Assembly (NCBI RefSeq): GCF_001571405.1
Contig: NZ_BCNX01000006.1
Location: 248,001 to 312,000 of the forward strand
From: Methanoculleus thermophilus
GTDB taxonomy: Archaea > Halobacteriota > Methanomicrobia > Methanomicrobiales > Methanoculleaceae
Direction of reading: 5' to 3'
DNA: 64,000 nt
Under the pieces are notes generated by a model. The model was not told where the DNA came from, did not search any database, and saw only the letters and a program-made list of their open reading frames with translations. Every line of letters starts with the position of its first letter. Position 1 is the first letter of the stretch. Below are positions 51,608 through 60,874 of this stretch, piece after piece. The position numbers and the translations under genes were made by a program.

Positions 51608-52480
51608 ATGTCGGTAGCCGTTGTTTTTGATAGTGCAGGCACACTTCTCCGGACCTATCGTGTAGCGCGTGACGTCCTCCACGACGAGATGCTGATCGAC
51701 GTCGAGACCACGACCCTCACCTTCGGTGCCGAGGGGAGGGTGCTCGTTGTCCTCCATCTCCATTCACGGGACGTCATGGGGGCACCGCCCGACCAGCTCC
51801 TCTCCGAGTTCTTCCATGAAAGGTCGGTCGGGTTCGGAGTGGCCTGTTCCCGGCGTGTCATCCCCGCCGAGGATGTCGCGGAAATCCTCTACAGCGATAA
51901 GACCGCCCAGGTGAGCGATCTCCAGGCCTGCATCAGGGAGGTCTGGAGTTGCTGCAAGAGAGAGTCGATCGTCACAATGAACAGCGGCGTGATCCTGAAC
52001 ATGGACCTCTCCGGCATCGAGTTTACGGTCACCACCGGGGGGAGGCCCTTTAGCGGTGCAAAAGAGACCATCAGCACGCTGCACCGGATGGGTGTCCCCG
52101 TATACATAGCGTCCGGTGACCGTGTCGCGAAACTCGAACGGATGGGCGACTATCTGGGTATTCCCCGGGAGCGGGTCTATGGCGTCGCCACACCCTCGAT
52201 GAAGGCCCGGATCGTGGAAGACCTTAAAGAGCGGTACAGTAAGGTCGTCATGGTAGGGGATGCCATCAACGATCTGAACGCCTTCCGGAAGGCCGACCTT
52301 GCACTGCTGACCGAGCAGCAGTCCGACCGGAAACCCGAGATCCTGTATTCAAGCGTCGATATGGTGATCCGCAACGTCAGCGAGGTGCCCGGTATCGTGG
52401 CCGAACTCCTTAAGGATATCGCGGCGGCCGAGAAAAAGTGCAATAATATAAACTCTAATATGATCCCACGAGAAGATTAG
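51608..52480 (+). CDS. HAD-superfamily protein at the head of the MCR activation operon
   Basis: 290 residues from the ATG at 51608. The HAD nucleophile motif reads VVFDSAGTLLR, so the second motif residue is Ser, not Asp. The C-terminal part matches the P-type ATPase-like HAD core, with ISTLHRMGVPVYIASGDRVAKLERMGDYLGI and VVMVGDAINDLNAFRKADLALL. A ~120-residue middle insert contains several cysteines. It ends 18 bases before component A2, so it is probably the first gene of that operon. A phosphatase role is possible, but the Asp loss makes it uncertain. No role in MCR activation has been assigned to it that I know of. Confidence 0.78.
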   Translation: MSVAVVFDSAGTLLRTYRVARDVLHDEMLIDVETTTLTFGAEGRVLVVLHLHSRDVMGAPPDQLLSEFFHERSVGFGVACSRRVIPAEDVAEILYSDKTAQVSDLQACIREVWSCCKRESIVTMNSGVILNMDLSGIEFTVTTGGRPFSGAKETISTLHRMGVPVYIASGDRVAKLERMGDYLGIPRERVYGVATPSMKARIVEDLKERYSKVVMVGDAINDLNAFRKADLALLTEQQSDRKPEILYSSVDMVIRNVSEVPGIVAELLKDIAAAEKKCNNINSNMIPRED

Positions 52481-52498
52481 TTTAGCGAGGAGCTCAAG

Positions 52499-54109
52499 AT
52501 GACCCCACTTATTACTGTAAAGGACCTCTGCATGGAGTTCGACGGGACCGTTGTGCTCAAGAATATTAATTTTGAGGTGGCAGAGGGGGAAACAGTCGGC
52601 ATTATCGGAAGGAGCGGGGCCGGCAAGACAGTTCTTATGCACCTTATGCGGGGAGTGGATCAGCCCCCGTCGGGGGGCTCGATCGTCTATCACGTTGTCA
52701 CCTGTGAGGGTTGCGACTACATCGGCGTGCCGAGTGAGGCCGGGAAACAGTGCCCCGTCTGCGGCGGCGAATTAAAACCGCTCGATGTCGACTTCTGGGC
52801 GGAGGAGAACGCCCAGATGAAGCGGCGGATCATGCGCAGAACCGCCATCATGTTCCAGCGGACGTTTGCACTCTATGGCGACGATCGGGTGATCGAGAAC
52901 GTCCTGCGGGCGCTTGACGATATCGGCTACCCTCCGGAGAAAGCGGTCAGCAGGGCCGCTGACCTCATCGATCAGGTCCGGCTCTCCCACCGGATGATGC
53001 ACATCGCCCGCGATCTCTCCGGCGGCGAGAAGCAGCGGGTGGTACTCGCCCGACAACTTGCAAAGAACCCGTTCCTGCTCTTTGCGGATGAGCCGACCGG
53101 GACGCTCGATCCGGAGACCGCCACCCTTGTCCACCGGATGCTCATCGAGAGCGCCGAGGCGAACGATATGGCGATGGTGATCACGTCGCACTTCTCAAGC
53201 GTCATAAGAGACGTCGCAGATCGTGCAATATTCCTTGAGAATGGGGAGATTAAGGCCATCGGTGCTCCTGATGATATTATCGGCCGGTTCATGGAGAACT
53301 ACAGCGACGCCGAGCAGCACGAGATCGGAGAGGTCGGCGAGAAGATCCTGGTCGCTCGAGACGTCGTCAAGCGTTATCTCTCGGTCGACCGCGGCGTGGT
53401 TCGGGCAGTCAACGGTGTCTCCTTCGACGTCAATGAGAAGGAGATCTTCGGGATCATCGGCAAGAGCGGTGCGGGCAAGACGACTCTCTCGCGGATCATA
53501 TCAGGGATCCTTGAGCCCACGAGCGGCGAGATGAACATCCGGATCGGCGACGACTGGATCGATATGACCAAACCCGGGATAGCGAACCGCGGCCGGGCAA
53601 AAGGCTATATCGGTCTCCTCCATCAGGAGTACGATCTCTACCCGCACAGGACGGTCCTTGACAACCTGACCGACGCAATAGGCCTAGAGTTCCCAAAAGA
53701 ACTCGCGATGAGAAAGGCGATCATCACCCTCGGGATGGCCGGCTTCACTCCCGAAAAGAGCAAAGAGATCCTGGACCGATACCCCGATCAGCTCTCCCAG
53801 GGTGAGAAACACCGGGTGGCTCTCGCACAGGTTCTCATCCGTGAGCCCCTGCTGGTCGTCCTCGACGAACCGACCGGCACGATGGACCCCATCACGAAGA
53901 TCGACGTGAAACACTCGATCTTGCATGCCCGTGAGGAGATGGACGAGACATTTATCGTGATCTCGCACGATATGGAGTTTGTGCGAGACATCTGTGACCG
54001 CGTGGCTCTCATGCGGGGAGGCAAAATCATCAAGATGGGTCCGACGGAGGAGGTGCTTGCCCACCTCACCGAGGATGAGCGAAAAGTGATGGGGGCAGGT
54101 GCTCCCTGA
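52499..54109 (+). CDS. atwA: methyl-coenzyme M reductase activation component A2 (ABC-type ATPase)
   Basis: 536 residues with two ABC ATPase domains in one chain. Walker A GRSGAGKT is near residue 39 and GKSGAGKT near 321; the signatures are DLSGGEKQRVVLAR and QLSQGEKHRVALAQ, with Walker B LLFADEPTGTLD and LVVLDEPTGTMD. The first domain has a zinc-ribbon insert (CEGCDYIGVPSEAGKQCPVC, about 66-86), a trait of component A2. It supplies ATP-driven energy for reducing the nickel of F430 in MCR to Ni(I). No membrane partner is expected. It is followed after 10 bases by methanogenesis marker 3. Confidence 0.95.
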   Translation: MTPLITVKDLCMEFDGTVVLKNINFEVAEGETVGIIGRSGAGKTVLMHLMRGVDQPPSGGSIVYHVVTCEGCDYIGVPSEAGKQCPVCGGELKPLDVDFWAEENAQMKRRIMRRTAIMFQRTFALYGDDRVIENVLRALDDIGYPPEKAVSRAADLIDQVRLSHRMMHIARDLSGGEKQRVVLARQLAKNPFLLFADEPTGTLDPETATLVHRMLIESAEANDMAMVITSHFSSVIRDVADRAIFLENGEIKAIGAPDDIIGRFMENYSDAEQHEIGEVGEKILVARDVVKRYLSVDRGVVRAVNGVSFDVNEKEIFGIIGKSGAGKTTLSRIISGILEPTSGEMNIRIGDDWIDMTKPGIANRGRAKGYIGLLHQEYDLYPHRTVLDNLTDAIGLEFPKELAMRKAIITLGMAGFTPEKSKEILDRYPDQLSQGEKHRVALAQVLIREPLLVVLDEPTGTMDPITKIDVKHSILHAREEMDETFIVISHDMEFVRDICDRVALMRGGKIIKMGPTEEVLAHLTEDERKVMGAGAP

Positions 54110-54119
54110 GGTGCAGGTA

Positions 54120-55646
54120 ATGGAGATCCTCCTGGACGGTGAACGTAGAGAGGTGCCGACCGGGTCCCGGCTCGGAGATCTCCTCCCCGAACGGGACGAG
54201 CGGTTCAGCGTCGCAGTCATCCGGCCGGCGCTTGAAGAGGATGTGGCGGAGTCCCAGGAAGTCCGGTTCGTCACCTCCGCGGGCGATATGGTCGTCGAGA
54301 TGGCGGACCCGGCGTTTACCGCCCGGCTCTTTCGCCCCGGGCTTGCCGAAGACCTTCGCCTGCACTGGCAGGACCGCTACGCCGCTGCGTTTGGGCCGTT
54401 TGAATCCAGCATCCGGCCGGCCCGGACCCCTGGCCGATACGAGCGGGGTGACGTGATCCTGGGGTGCGGCGGCTACGACCCGTCAAACTCCTACCTTATC
54501 TTTGCGCGCATGCGGCATTCCGCAGATTATGGCGCCCCGGCGGACGGCGGCGTCATCGGCAGAGTCATCAGCGGCCGGGGGCTGCTTGACCGTCTCGGTG
54601 AAGGCGACCGGGTCATCAAGGTTGAGCGCATCCTCCGGCGTGCCGACCGGTCGCACGTGATTGTCACCCGCGATGCAGAGTTTCCGCTTGAGGACGGGAT
54701 GCAGATCATCTCCTATGTGGAGGCGGAAGTGCAGGGCTTCGGGGCGGACGGGATCGATACAAATACCGCTCGAAGCGTCGAGCACTTCCTTCTCTCCATC
54801 AAGGACGGCCGGTTCCGTGTGGACCGTTCGAGCAGCACCCATATTCTTGATACTCACCTGGTTCCGGCGAAGGTCCCGATGGAGTTCTCGGGCCCGAGGC
54901 TTGAGGGGACCATCACGGCGAGAACCTCTGGGAAAGCCTCGGGAGCCATCTACATCTACACGCAGGGAGTCTCGGCAAGCCCGGCCCATACTGTCGTCGG
55001 AAGGGTCGTCCACGGGCTTGAACTTGTCCGGTTTGCGGGCAAGGACGACCTCATTGCCATCCGTGCCGACCCGGAGCGGTTCGACCTCGTCGGACTTGCG
55101 CTCCCCGAAGCCGAAGCGGTCGCCGCCCGGCGCGGCGTCACGCTCGTTGCCGATGCGACCGACGGTGATCGCGTGGTGGTCGACCAGACCCCGGCGACGA
55201 CACTTGAGGTGCTCGCCGCGGGAGAGGTTCGGGTCGCAACGCAGCCCGCCGAGAACGTCATCACCATCAAGCTTGATGAGGCGGCTGCGCCACGTACGGT
55301 TACGATCTTTCGCGAGGTGACCGGACTTAAGCATCGCGCTGTCGGGAAGATGCCGCTCGTCTTCATGTTCGAGGATGTCTTCCTCTTCAAACCAAAGATT
55401 GCAAAGGGCGTCGGGATCATCCCGGAGAATACACCCACGGGCGAGGTTCCGGCCTATACCCTCGCGATGACGAACGACTCACGGCGGGGGGCCGGCATGG
55501 TGGGTATCCGGACGACACCAAACGCGGAGTTCGGCCCGACGTCTGAGCCGCTCACGGGAACGAACGTCATCGGGAAGGTGATCGATGCTGGAAACCTTGC
55601 CGGGATGCGCGAAGGGGCAACAGTCTATGTTAGGGAGGTGAAGTGA
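54120..55646 (+). CDS. methanogenesis marker protein 3
   Basis: 508 residues from the ATG at 54120, which has GAGGTG upstream; a frame to 54099 is open but overlaps the A2 stop. Family hallmarks are GCGGYDPSNSYLIFARMRHSADYG, a cyclophilin-like GGVIGRVISGRGLL, and TPTGEVPAYTLAMTNDSRRGAGMVGIR. Markers 3, 7 and 17 with McrC and component A2 copurify as the MCR activation complex in methanogens. It overlaps the next gene by four bases. Confidence 0.93.
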   Translation: MEILLDGERREVPTGSRLGDLLPERDERFSVAVIRPALEEDVAESQEVRFVTSAGDMVVEMADPAFTARLFRPGLAEDLRLHWQDRYAAAFGPFESSIRPARTPGRYERGDVILGCGGYDPSNSYLIFARMRHSADYGAPADGGVIGRVISGRGLLDRLGEGDRVIKVERILRRADRSHVIVTRDAEFPLEDGMQIISYVEAEVQGFGADGIDTNTARSVEHFLLSIKDGRFRVDRSSSTHILDTHLVPAKVPMEFSGPRLEGTITARTSGKASGAIYIYTQGVSASPAHTVVGRVVHGLELVRFAGKDDLIAIRADPERFDLVGLALPEAEAVAARRGVTLVADATDGDRVVVDQTPATTLEVLAAGEVRVATQPAENVITIKLDEAAAPRTVTIFREVTGLKHRAVGKMPLVFMFEDVFLFKPKIAKGVGIIPENTPTGEVPAYTLAMTNDSRRGAGMVGIRTTPNAEFGPTSEPLTGTNVIGKVIDAGNLAGMREGATVYVREVK

Positions 55647-56107
55647 TGGCTGAGTATATCCCGGAGTACGTGGGTACGGTGACCAAATACGTCTTCGTCG
55701 AGTCCCCGACCCTGACCCCCGGCGAGCTCGCACTCAAGGCCTACGAGGCCTCCGAGGGCGTCCTGATCAAGGAGACCTGTTTTGGGCTGCAGGTGACGGG
55801 CGAACCAGAAGCCGTCGACCGCCTCATCGAGGTGATACGTGCGTTTGATCCCGCTCATATCTTCGTCAAGGACCGGGGCTTCCCGCCGGGCGACCCGCGG
55901 CGGTGCCGGGCAAACCTCGGCGGGGCGAGGCCCGGTTACCTGGGCCATGAACGGGAGGTGCGTATCCTCCGCTACATCACCCGCGGCCTTGAGGTACTCG
56001 AGCGACGGGAGACTGAGGCCCCGGATGAGGTGCCCGCGGCGCCCAAGAAGAAACCAAAACTCGATATAAAGCGATTACAAGAACTGATTGAGAAAGAGGA
56101 GTCCTGA
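55643..56107 (+). CDS. methanogenesis marker protein 6
   Basis: 154 residues. PEYVGTVTKYVFVESPTLTPGELALKAYEA and FVKDRGFPPGDPRRCRANLGGARPGYLGHE are typical of the family, which is found only in methanogens and their relatives. The C-terminus is Lys/Glu-rich. Its chemistry is unknown; its place between markers 3 and 5 links it to MCR activation. Confidence 0.92.
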   Translation: MMAEYIPEYVGTVTKYVFVESPTLTPGELALKAYEASEGVLIKETCFGLQVTGEPEAVDRLIEVIRAFDPAHIFVKDRGFPPGDPRRCRANLGGARPGYLGHEREVRILRYITRGLEVLERRETEAPDEVPAAPKKKPKLDIKRLQELIEKEES

Positions 56108-56111
56108 ATAT

Positions 56112-56564
56112 ATGGCAAAGGTGTTTATTTACCCTGCAACGAGCCTCATCCTCTCCGACCTGGTGGCCCGGTTCGGACATAAGCCGCTCGGTTCGGCCCT
56201 CGGTATCCGGGAACGGATACAGACCGCCGGGGTTGACTCCCCGCCCCTGCAGATCACGCCCGAAGAGCCAAAGCGCGGCTTAAAGTATGCGGCAGTCGAG
56301 GTGCCGTCCGGCGTCCGGGGGCGGATGGCGATCTACGGTCCGCTCATTGAGGAGGCCGAGGCCGCGGTCATCGTCACTGATGCCGATCTCGCGTTTGGGT
56401 GTATGGGCTGCGCCCGCACCGATGAGTTGATCCTCTTTTCCCTGAGGCAGAAAGGTATCCCGATCCTCGAACTGAAATACCCCACAAATGAGGAAGAAGG
56501 CGTGCAGTTCGTCGCCGCCATCAAAAACTTCCTCGCAGGACTTCCAAAGGAGAGTGAGGAATGA
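56112..56564 (+). CDS. methanogenesis marker protein 5
   Basis: 150 residues from the ATG at 56112 ([23 protein letters not shown]), with GAGGAG about ten bases upstream. [15 protein letters not shown] carries a Cys-x2-Cys pair that could bind a metal or cluster. The gene starts four bases after marker 6 and overlaps marker 15 by four. Function unknown beyond its genetic link to MCR activation. Confidence 0.92.
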   Translation: MAKVFIYPATSLILSDLVARFGHKPLGSALGIRERIQTAGVDSPPLQITPEEPKRGLKYAAVEVPSGVRGRMAIYGPLIEEAEAAVIVTDADLAFGCMGCARTDELILFSLRQKGIPILELKYPTNEEEGVQFVAAIKNFLAGLPKESEE

Positions 56565-57799
56565 GCCAGAAAGTGCGGATTGCGCAACTCTCCTGCGGCC
56601 CGGAATACAGCGGCGTTCAGAAGGAGATCTACGACGCCGCCAAGGCGGTGGATGCAGAGATCTTCTTCCCCGATATCGCGCTCGCCGATGTCGAGCGGGC
56701 GGTCGCTTCTTTCGGGCTTGATGTCAAGAGCGCCGACTTGAAACTGATGATCGCCCGGGCCATGGCCCTGGTGGAGGGGAAGGTGGATGCGGACGGGGTC
56801 TTCATCAGCACCTGTTTCAGGTGCGCCGAGGCGGCGATCGTCCGAAACGAACTTCGCCGGTACATTCCCGAGCACTCCAGACTTCCGGTGGTGAGTTACT
56901 CCTTCACCGAGCGGACGACCGCAGGCACACTTCTCACCCGGATGGAAGCCCTGACCACCATCGCCCGCCGGAGAGCGCTCCTTGCACGTGAGGTGCAGAC
57001 CGGGATCACGCTGGGCGTCGATTCGGGGTCGAGCACCACAAAAGCCGTTGTGATGAAGGATAACGAGATCGTCGGCACCGGCTGGCTCCCGACGACCGAG
57101 GTGATCAAGAGCGCCGACGGGGCGATCGCCCAGGCGCTCGAGATGGCCGGTCTTACACGCGATGATATCCAGGCGATCGGGACCACCGGGTATGGCCGGT
57201 TCCTGATCGGGAAGCACCTCGGCGCCGACCTCATTCAGGAAGAGTTGACGGTGAACTCGAAGGGTGCGGTCTACCTCGCCGATCACCAGCGGGGTGCCGC
57301 GACCGTCATCGATATCGGCGGCATGGACAACAAGGCGATCAGTGTCATCGACGGCATCCCCGGGACGTTCACGATGGGCGGGATCTGCGCCGGTGCAAGC
57401 GGCCGGTTCCTGGAGATGACCGCAAAGAGGCTCGGTGTGGATATCACCGAACTCGGCCCCCTCGCGATGAAGGGGATGGCGAAGAACGTCCCGATGAACA
57501 GTTACTGTATCGTCTTTGGAACACAGAGCCTGGTGAACGCGCTTGCGGCAGGCTCCTCGCCGGAGGACGTAGCAGCTGCGGCCTGTCACAGCGTCGCTGA
57601 GCAGGTCTTTGAGCAGCAACTGCAGGAGGTCGACATCAAGGAGCCGGTGATCATGGTCGGCGGCACCTCGCTCATCGAGGGGCTGGTCTATGCAATGGGC
57701 CAACTCCTGCAGACCAAGGTCGTCGTTCCGCGCTACTCGCAGTACATCGGTGCGGTCGGGTCGGCCCTGCTTGCGTCCGGGTTTATCCAGGGAGAGTAG
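56561..57799 (+). CDS. methanogenesis marker protein 15 (BadF/HgdC-like ATPase)
   Basis: 412 residues. The N-terminal about 140 residues are specific to the marker and contain [17 protein letters not shown]. The rest is an ASKHA ATPase of the BadF/BadG/HgdC type, with [21 protein letters not shown] as phosphate loop, [12 protein letters not shown], and [20 protein letters not shown], where the cysteine matches the cluster ligand of HgdC-type activators. HgdC-like proteins use ATP to drive low-potential electron transfer, which fits an activase for MCR. It is one base apart from marker 17. Confidence 0.93.
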   Translation: MSQKVRIAQLSCGPEYSGVQKEIYDAAKAVDAEIFFPDIALADVERAVASFGLDVKSADLKLMIARAMALVEGKVDADGVFISTCFRCAEAAIVRNELRRYIPEHSRLPVVSYSFTERTTAGTLLTRMEALTTIARRRALLAREVQTGITLGVDSGSSTTKAVVMKDNEIVGTGWLPTTEVIKSADGAIAQALEMAGLTRDDIQAIGTTGYGRFLIGKHLGADLIQEELTVNSKGAVYLADHQRGAATVIDIGGMDNKAISVIDGIPGTFTMGGICAGASGRFLEMTAKRLGVDITELGPLAMKGMAKNVPMNSYCIVFGTQSLVNALAAGSSPEDVAAAACHSVAEQVFEQQLQEVDIKEPVIMVGGTSLIEGLVYAMGQLLQTKVVVPRYSQYIGAVGSALLASGFIQGE

Positions 57800-58384
57800 A
57801 TGCCCCCATTAAACTACTTCGTGGTGGAGTCCCCAGACGAGGTCGGGAAAGAGGCGTATGAGCGGATTGCGGCCGATGTCCTCCAGGACCTCGACCTCAT
57901 CAAAGTGATCGACCGGCTGCACATCTACGTCGATCCAAAGGTGCCGATCTTTGTGGCTGCCGGGGTCCTGCGCCATATGCCGCGGACGATCCGTGTTAGC
58001 GATTTTGCAAACGTCAACCCCGGCGAGAAGGAGATCGTCCTCGATATCGCCGACGAGACATACCTTGCGCCGCTGCTTCAGAAACTCTGGGCGCGTTTCG
58101 GGAAGGAGAACGTCGAGCAGCCGGACAGGTTCACCGTCGTCCTCCCGGCAGGAATCGTCGGGAGGGAAGACCTTGAACAGATGGTGGTGGCCGACCCGAG
58201 CGAGACGCTCTATAAAGACATCATCTACGCGCTCCAGTATATCGCACCCGAGGGGTTCAAGGTCCGCCGCCAGTACATCCGGGACGGGAGGTTTTACTAC
58301 GTGGCCAGTGAAGATACCCTCCCGGGCGATATCGTGGAGCGGGTTGTTGCGCCGATATTCGAGAAGATGGGGGAGAGACTGTGA
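57800..58384 (+). CDS. methanogenesis marker protein 17
   Basis: 194 residues, starting MPPLNYFVVESPDEVGKEAYERIAADVLQDL right after the marker 15 stop. PRTIRVSDFANVNPGEKEIVLDIADETYLAPLLQKLW is characteristic. It is found in the MCR activation complex of methanogens; no catalytic motif is visible. Its stop overlaps the GTG start of marker 7. Confidence 0.93.
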   Translation: MPPLNYFVVESPDEVGKEAYERIAADVLQDLDLIKVIDRLHIYVDPKVPIFVAAGVLRHMPRTIRVSDFANVNPGEKEIVLDIADETYLAPLLQKLWARFGKENVEQPDRFTVVLPAGIVGREDLEQMVVADPSETLYKDIIYALQYIAPEGFKVRRQYIRDGRFYYVASEDTLPGDIVERVVAPIFEKMGERL

Positions 58385-59322
58385 CGACGCTTGTACCGGT
58401 GACCTACAAGGGCGGTGTCTACCGGCACGATGAGATTATGGACCTGATCGACGATCTTGGCGGCTATATCGTGCAGAAACACGTCATGGCCCAGGACGTC
58501 GTGCTCCAGTCGTTCGTTCCGCGGGACGACATCGACCTGATACGGGAGATCTCAAAACCGCTTGCCGGCGAGGTTACTGAAGCGCCCCTCGTCGGGACCG
58601 AGATCGCTGTTGTGAGCCCGAGCCTCGAGATCCATCACCTCCCCCACATCGCATGCGATATCGCCGAGTACCTTCGACGGGTTGGCGCAAAGACCAACAT
58701 GGTCGGGCTTGCGAGAGGGTTCGGGAAGCGGATCGCAAACCTCAACGACGAGGAGCGGGACGTCATCAACGAGCACGATCTGGCCGTCTATGTGCTGGGA
58801 AGTTTCGAGGAGTGCATCCGGCAGAAGTTTCCGGCGCTCCGGCGCGGGATCCATGTCCCGATTGTGGTGACCGGCTCTCCGGACCGTGAGACCCTGATGC
58901 GGATCATTGACCCGCCTGTCGAGGGTTACGTCGGCGGCGTCGGCCGGATCATGCACCGGCTCAAGCGTCCCGAGGAACTTGCGAAACTCGATGAACTGGT
59001 CGACGAGGTCTCGAGAACCCTGGACGCCCGACGGGATGACCTCGCGCGGGACCCGCTCTCCGTCTTCCCGCCCCGGCTGATGGCGATCATCGAGGAGCAT
59101 ATCCACGAGGTCAGTATGCTGACGCACCCCACACCGGTGACCGTTCAGATGGAAGGACTGCGGGTGAAACTTCCTTTCGATCTCTATGCCCCCGAGATTC
59201 GGGCACTCGAGGTCACGGACGGGGTGACCATCGGGGATATCGCCGATGTCACACCGTCGCGGATGCGCAATTACATATTGATCCGGATTAAACCTTTCTC
59301 GGAGACTAAGATACTGGTGTAG
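58381..59322 (+). CDS. methanogenesis marker protein 7
   Basis: 313 residues starting from GTG (58381). The sequence LVPVTYKGGVYRHDEIMDLIDDLGGYIVQKH, LGSFEECIRQKFPALRRGIHVPIVVTG and DPLSVFPPRLMAIIEEHI is typical of the family. In the activation complex it works with McrC and markers 3 and 17. Last marker gene of the operon; an AhpD-like gene follows after two bases. Confidence 0.93.
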   Translation: MTTLVPVTYKGGVYRHDEIMDLIDDLGGYIVQKHVMAQDVVLQSFVPRDDIDLIREISKPLAGEVTEAPLVGTEIAVVSPSLEIHHLPHIACDIAEYLRRVGAKTNMVGLARGFGKRIANLNDEERDVINEHDLAVYVLGSFEECIRQKFPALRRGIHVPIVVTGSPDRETLMRIIDPPVEGYVGGVGRIMHRLKRPEELAKLDELVDEVSRTLDARRDDLARDPLSVFPPRLMAIIEEHIHEVSMLTHPTPVTVQMEGLRVKLPFDLYAPEIRALEVTDGVTIGDIADVTPSRMRNYILIRIKPFSETKILV

Positions 59323-59324
59323 CG

Positions 59325-59771
59325 ATGGACTTTGAGAAGATACTTGCAAGGGTCGCTGAGCGCGGATCGGATGCGATCGCGAAGGAGTTCCTCCGGGAGA
59401 TTGAGGCGGAATACGGAAGAGTCCCTCTAATTTTTGAGCGGATGGCGGAGCGGCCGGAGATCCTCATCTCGCACCTGCTCTATAAGGGTTCGGTTGTCGA
59501 GACCAGCCAGCTCGATCCAAAGACTATCGAGCTCATAAGCCTCGCGGTGGGTGCCGCGCTCAAGTGCAGCCACTGTATCGAGTACCACATGCAGGCGGCG
59601 ATGGCGAAGGGCGCAACCCGGGCCGAGATCCTCGAGGTGATCCTGATCGCAGGGATGCTCGCGAATGCCGCGGTCCTCGCTGACGCCTACCGGGTGGTGA
59701 ACGGTTCGGATCCCTGCCCCTCCTGCGACATCAACGGAATGGGTCTCAAAAAGACCTGTTCGGATGAGTGA
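59325..59771 (+). CDS. AhpD-like carboxymuconolactone decarboxylase family protein
   Basis: 148 residues with the AhpD-like core ELISLAVGAALKCSHCIEYHMQAAMAKGATRAEILEVI. The redox pair CSHC with the following His is the peroxidase/disulfide-reductase signature of the family. A further cysteine-rich C-terminus (DPCPSCD and KKTC) is unusual. It starts two bases after marker 7, so it is probably cotranscribed with the MCR activation genes and might protect or re-reduce that machinery; this is inference. Confidence 0.85.
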   Translation: MDFEKILARVAERGSDAIAKEFLREIEAEYGRVPLIFERMAERPEILISHLLYKGSVVETSQLDPKTIELISLAVGAALKCSHCIEYHMQAAMAKGATRAEILEVILIAGMLANAAVLADAYRVVNGSDPCPSCDINGMGLKKTCSDE

Positions 59772-59777
59772 CCCCAT

Positions 59778-60518
59778 CTATTTGGGCCATATACCCCCCA
59801 AGCCTCGGTCTTCCCTCTCTTTTGGACAGACTCCTGCATTCTTTCGCAGATTTCTTCCAGCGTACGCCGCAAGCAGAACCGAGAGGACGCCGGTGATAAA
59901 GATACCGTCGAATATTCCCGCTCCCCCGATGGAGAGGATGGTCGGCTGGTCCCCGGCAAGTGCGGCAAGTATGGCAGGGTTTGCGAGTTTGAGGATATCG
60001 GCACCGAGCAGGGTGCCCATCGTTCCCCCGGCGTAGGCAAGCCCTGCTGCCGTCTGGCAGCCGCGAGCGAGGAGAAGCCCTGCAGCCGCCCCTGCGATGG
60101 GTGCGATGTAGAAAGGCATGGTGATCCCGAGACCTGGGACGGGTGTTGCGAAGACATAAGCGATGAGCGATACGGCGATGATGGCGGCGAGGGTCTTTGG
60201 GCGTGAGATCCGGCCCCTTGCGATCATCTCGAGACTCACGATGAGTGGAATTATCGCTCCCCCGACGTTGGCCGCGATGGTGGCACCGCCGAGGGTTACC
60301 AGCGGGATGTCGATCAGGCTGCCGATGAGGGCTCCTACGGTTACCAGCACAGCCTGGTAGAACCGGAGCCCTATAGATTCGAACGTCCCTTCGGCAATAA
60401 GGAGCAGATTGAAGATGACGAGAGCGGGTATGAGAATGGCGAGGGCGATAAGAATCTGATCCGGACTGAAGAGGAACGGTAGAATCGTGATCGTCGGCAG
60501 CTCAGTCTCTATGGCCAT
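59778..60518 (-). CDS. DUF1614-like integral membrane protein
   Basis: 246 residues with about seven transmembrane helices and the conserved loop IDIPLVTLGGATIAANVGGAIIPL, plus GGTMGTLLGADILKL and ILSIGGAGIFDGIFITG, typical of DUF1614 proteins; their function is not known to me. The start at 60518 is preferred over 60572 because the TATA box AAATATTTTA (60541-60550) is 27 bases upstream, which gives a leaderless mRNA. It is convergent with the MCR activation operon. Confidence 0.8.
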   Translation of the reverse strand: MAIETELPTITILPFLFSPDQILIALAILIPALVIFNLLLIAEGTFESIGLRFYQAVLVTVGALIGSLIDIPLVTLGGATIAANVGGAIIPLIVSLEMIARGRISRPKTLAAIIAVSLIAYVFATPVPGLGITMPFYIAPIAGAAAGLLLARGCQTAAGLAYAGGTMGTLLGADILKLANPAILAALAGDQPTILSIGGAGIFDGIFITGVLSVLLAAYAGRNLRKNAGVCPKEREDRGLGGIWPK

Positions 60519-60540
60519 ACACTGGATGAGCCTCTGTCTT

Positions 60541-60550
60541 AAATATTTTA
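60541..60550 (-). promoter_or_regulatory. TATA box of the DUF1614-like gene
   Basis: AT-rich TAAAATATTT on the minus strand, centred 27 bases before the ATG at 60518; it decides the start as a leaderless one. Confidence 0.5.
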
Positions 60551-60572
60551 ATCTGCTCTCCCCGATTGGCAC

Positions 60573-60874
60573 TCAGAGGTGGATTAGGTGGAAATGGGTT
60601 TCTGCAGATATATGAATATTCCAAATTCAATGAAATATAGTCGATACTATATAGAAATGATTATAAGTCGATAGTTGGGATAAGTTTATCCAGCAAATAT
60701 CTCCCGGATCAAGCAACAGGGGATTGTCCGCATCTTGCTGTGCGGGAGATTGCTCCTCTGTTGATATAATACGAATCTCGACTTTGTTCATCGTGATAGA
60801 TCTGTATATGCCAAGGTGTGGGTGTTTGAAGACGGTTTCATTCTATCCAATAAGTTGCAGTTGTGCGGAGGTGC
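60573..60874. other. AT-rich divergent intergenic region
   Basis: About 300 bases, much richer in A+T than the surroundings. It holds an inverted repeat ATATAGT-CGAT-ACTATAT (60635-60652). A longer imperfect stem-loop lies around 60718-60762, whose ends CAGGGGA and TCCTCTG pair and whose inner CCGCA/TGCGG also pair. These could be operators or leader structure for the plus-strand gene; I see no coding sequence. Confidence 0.5.
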
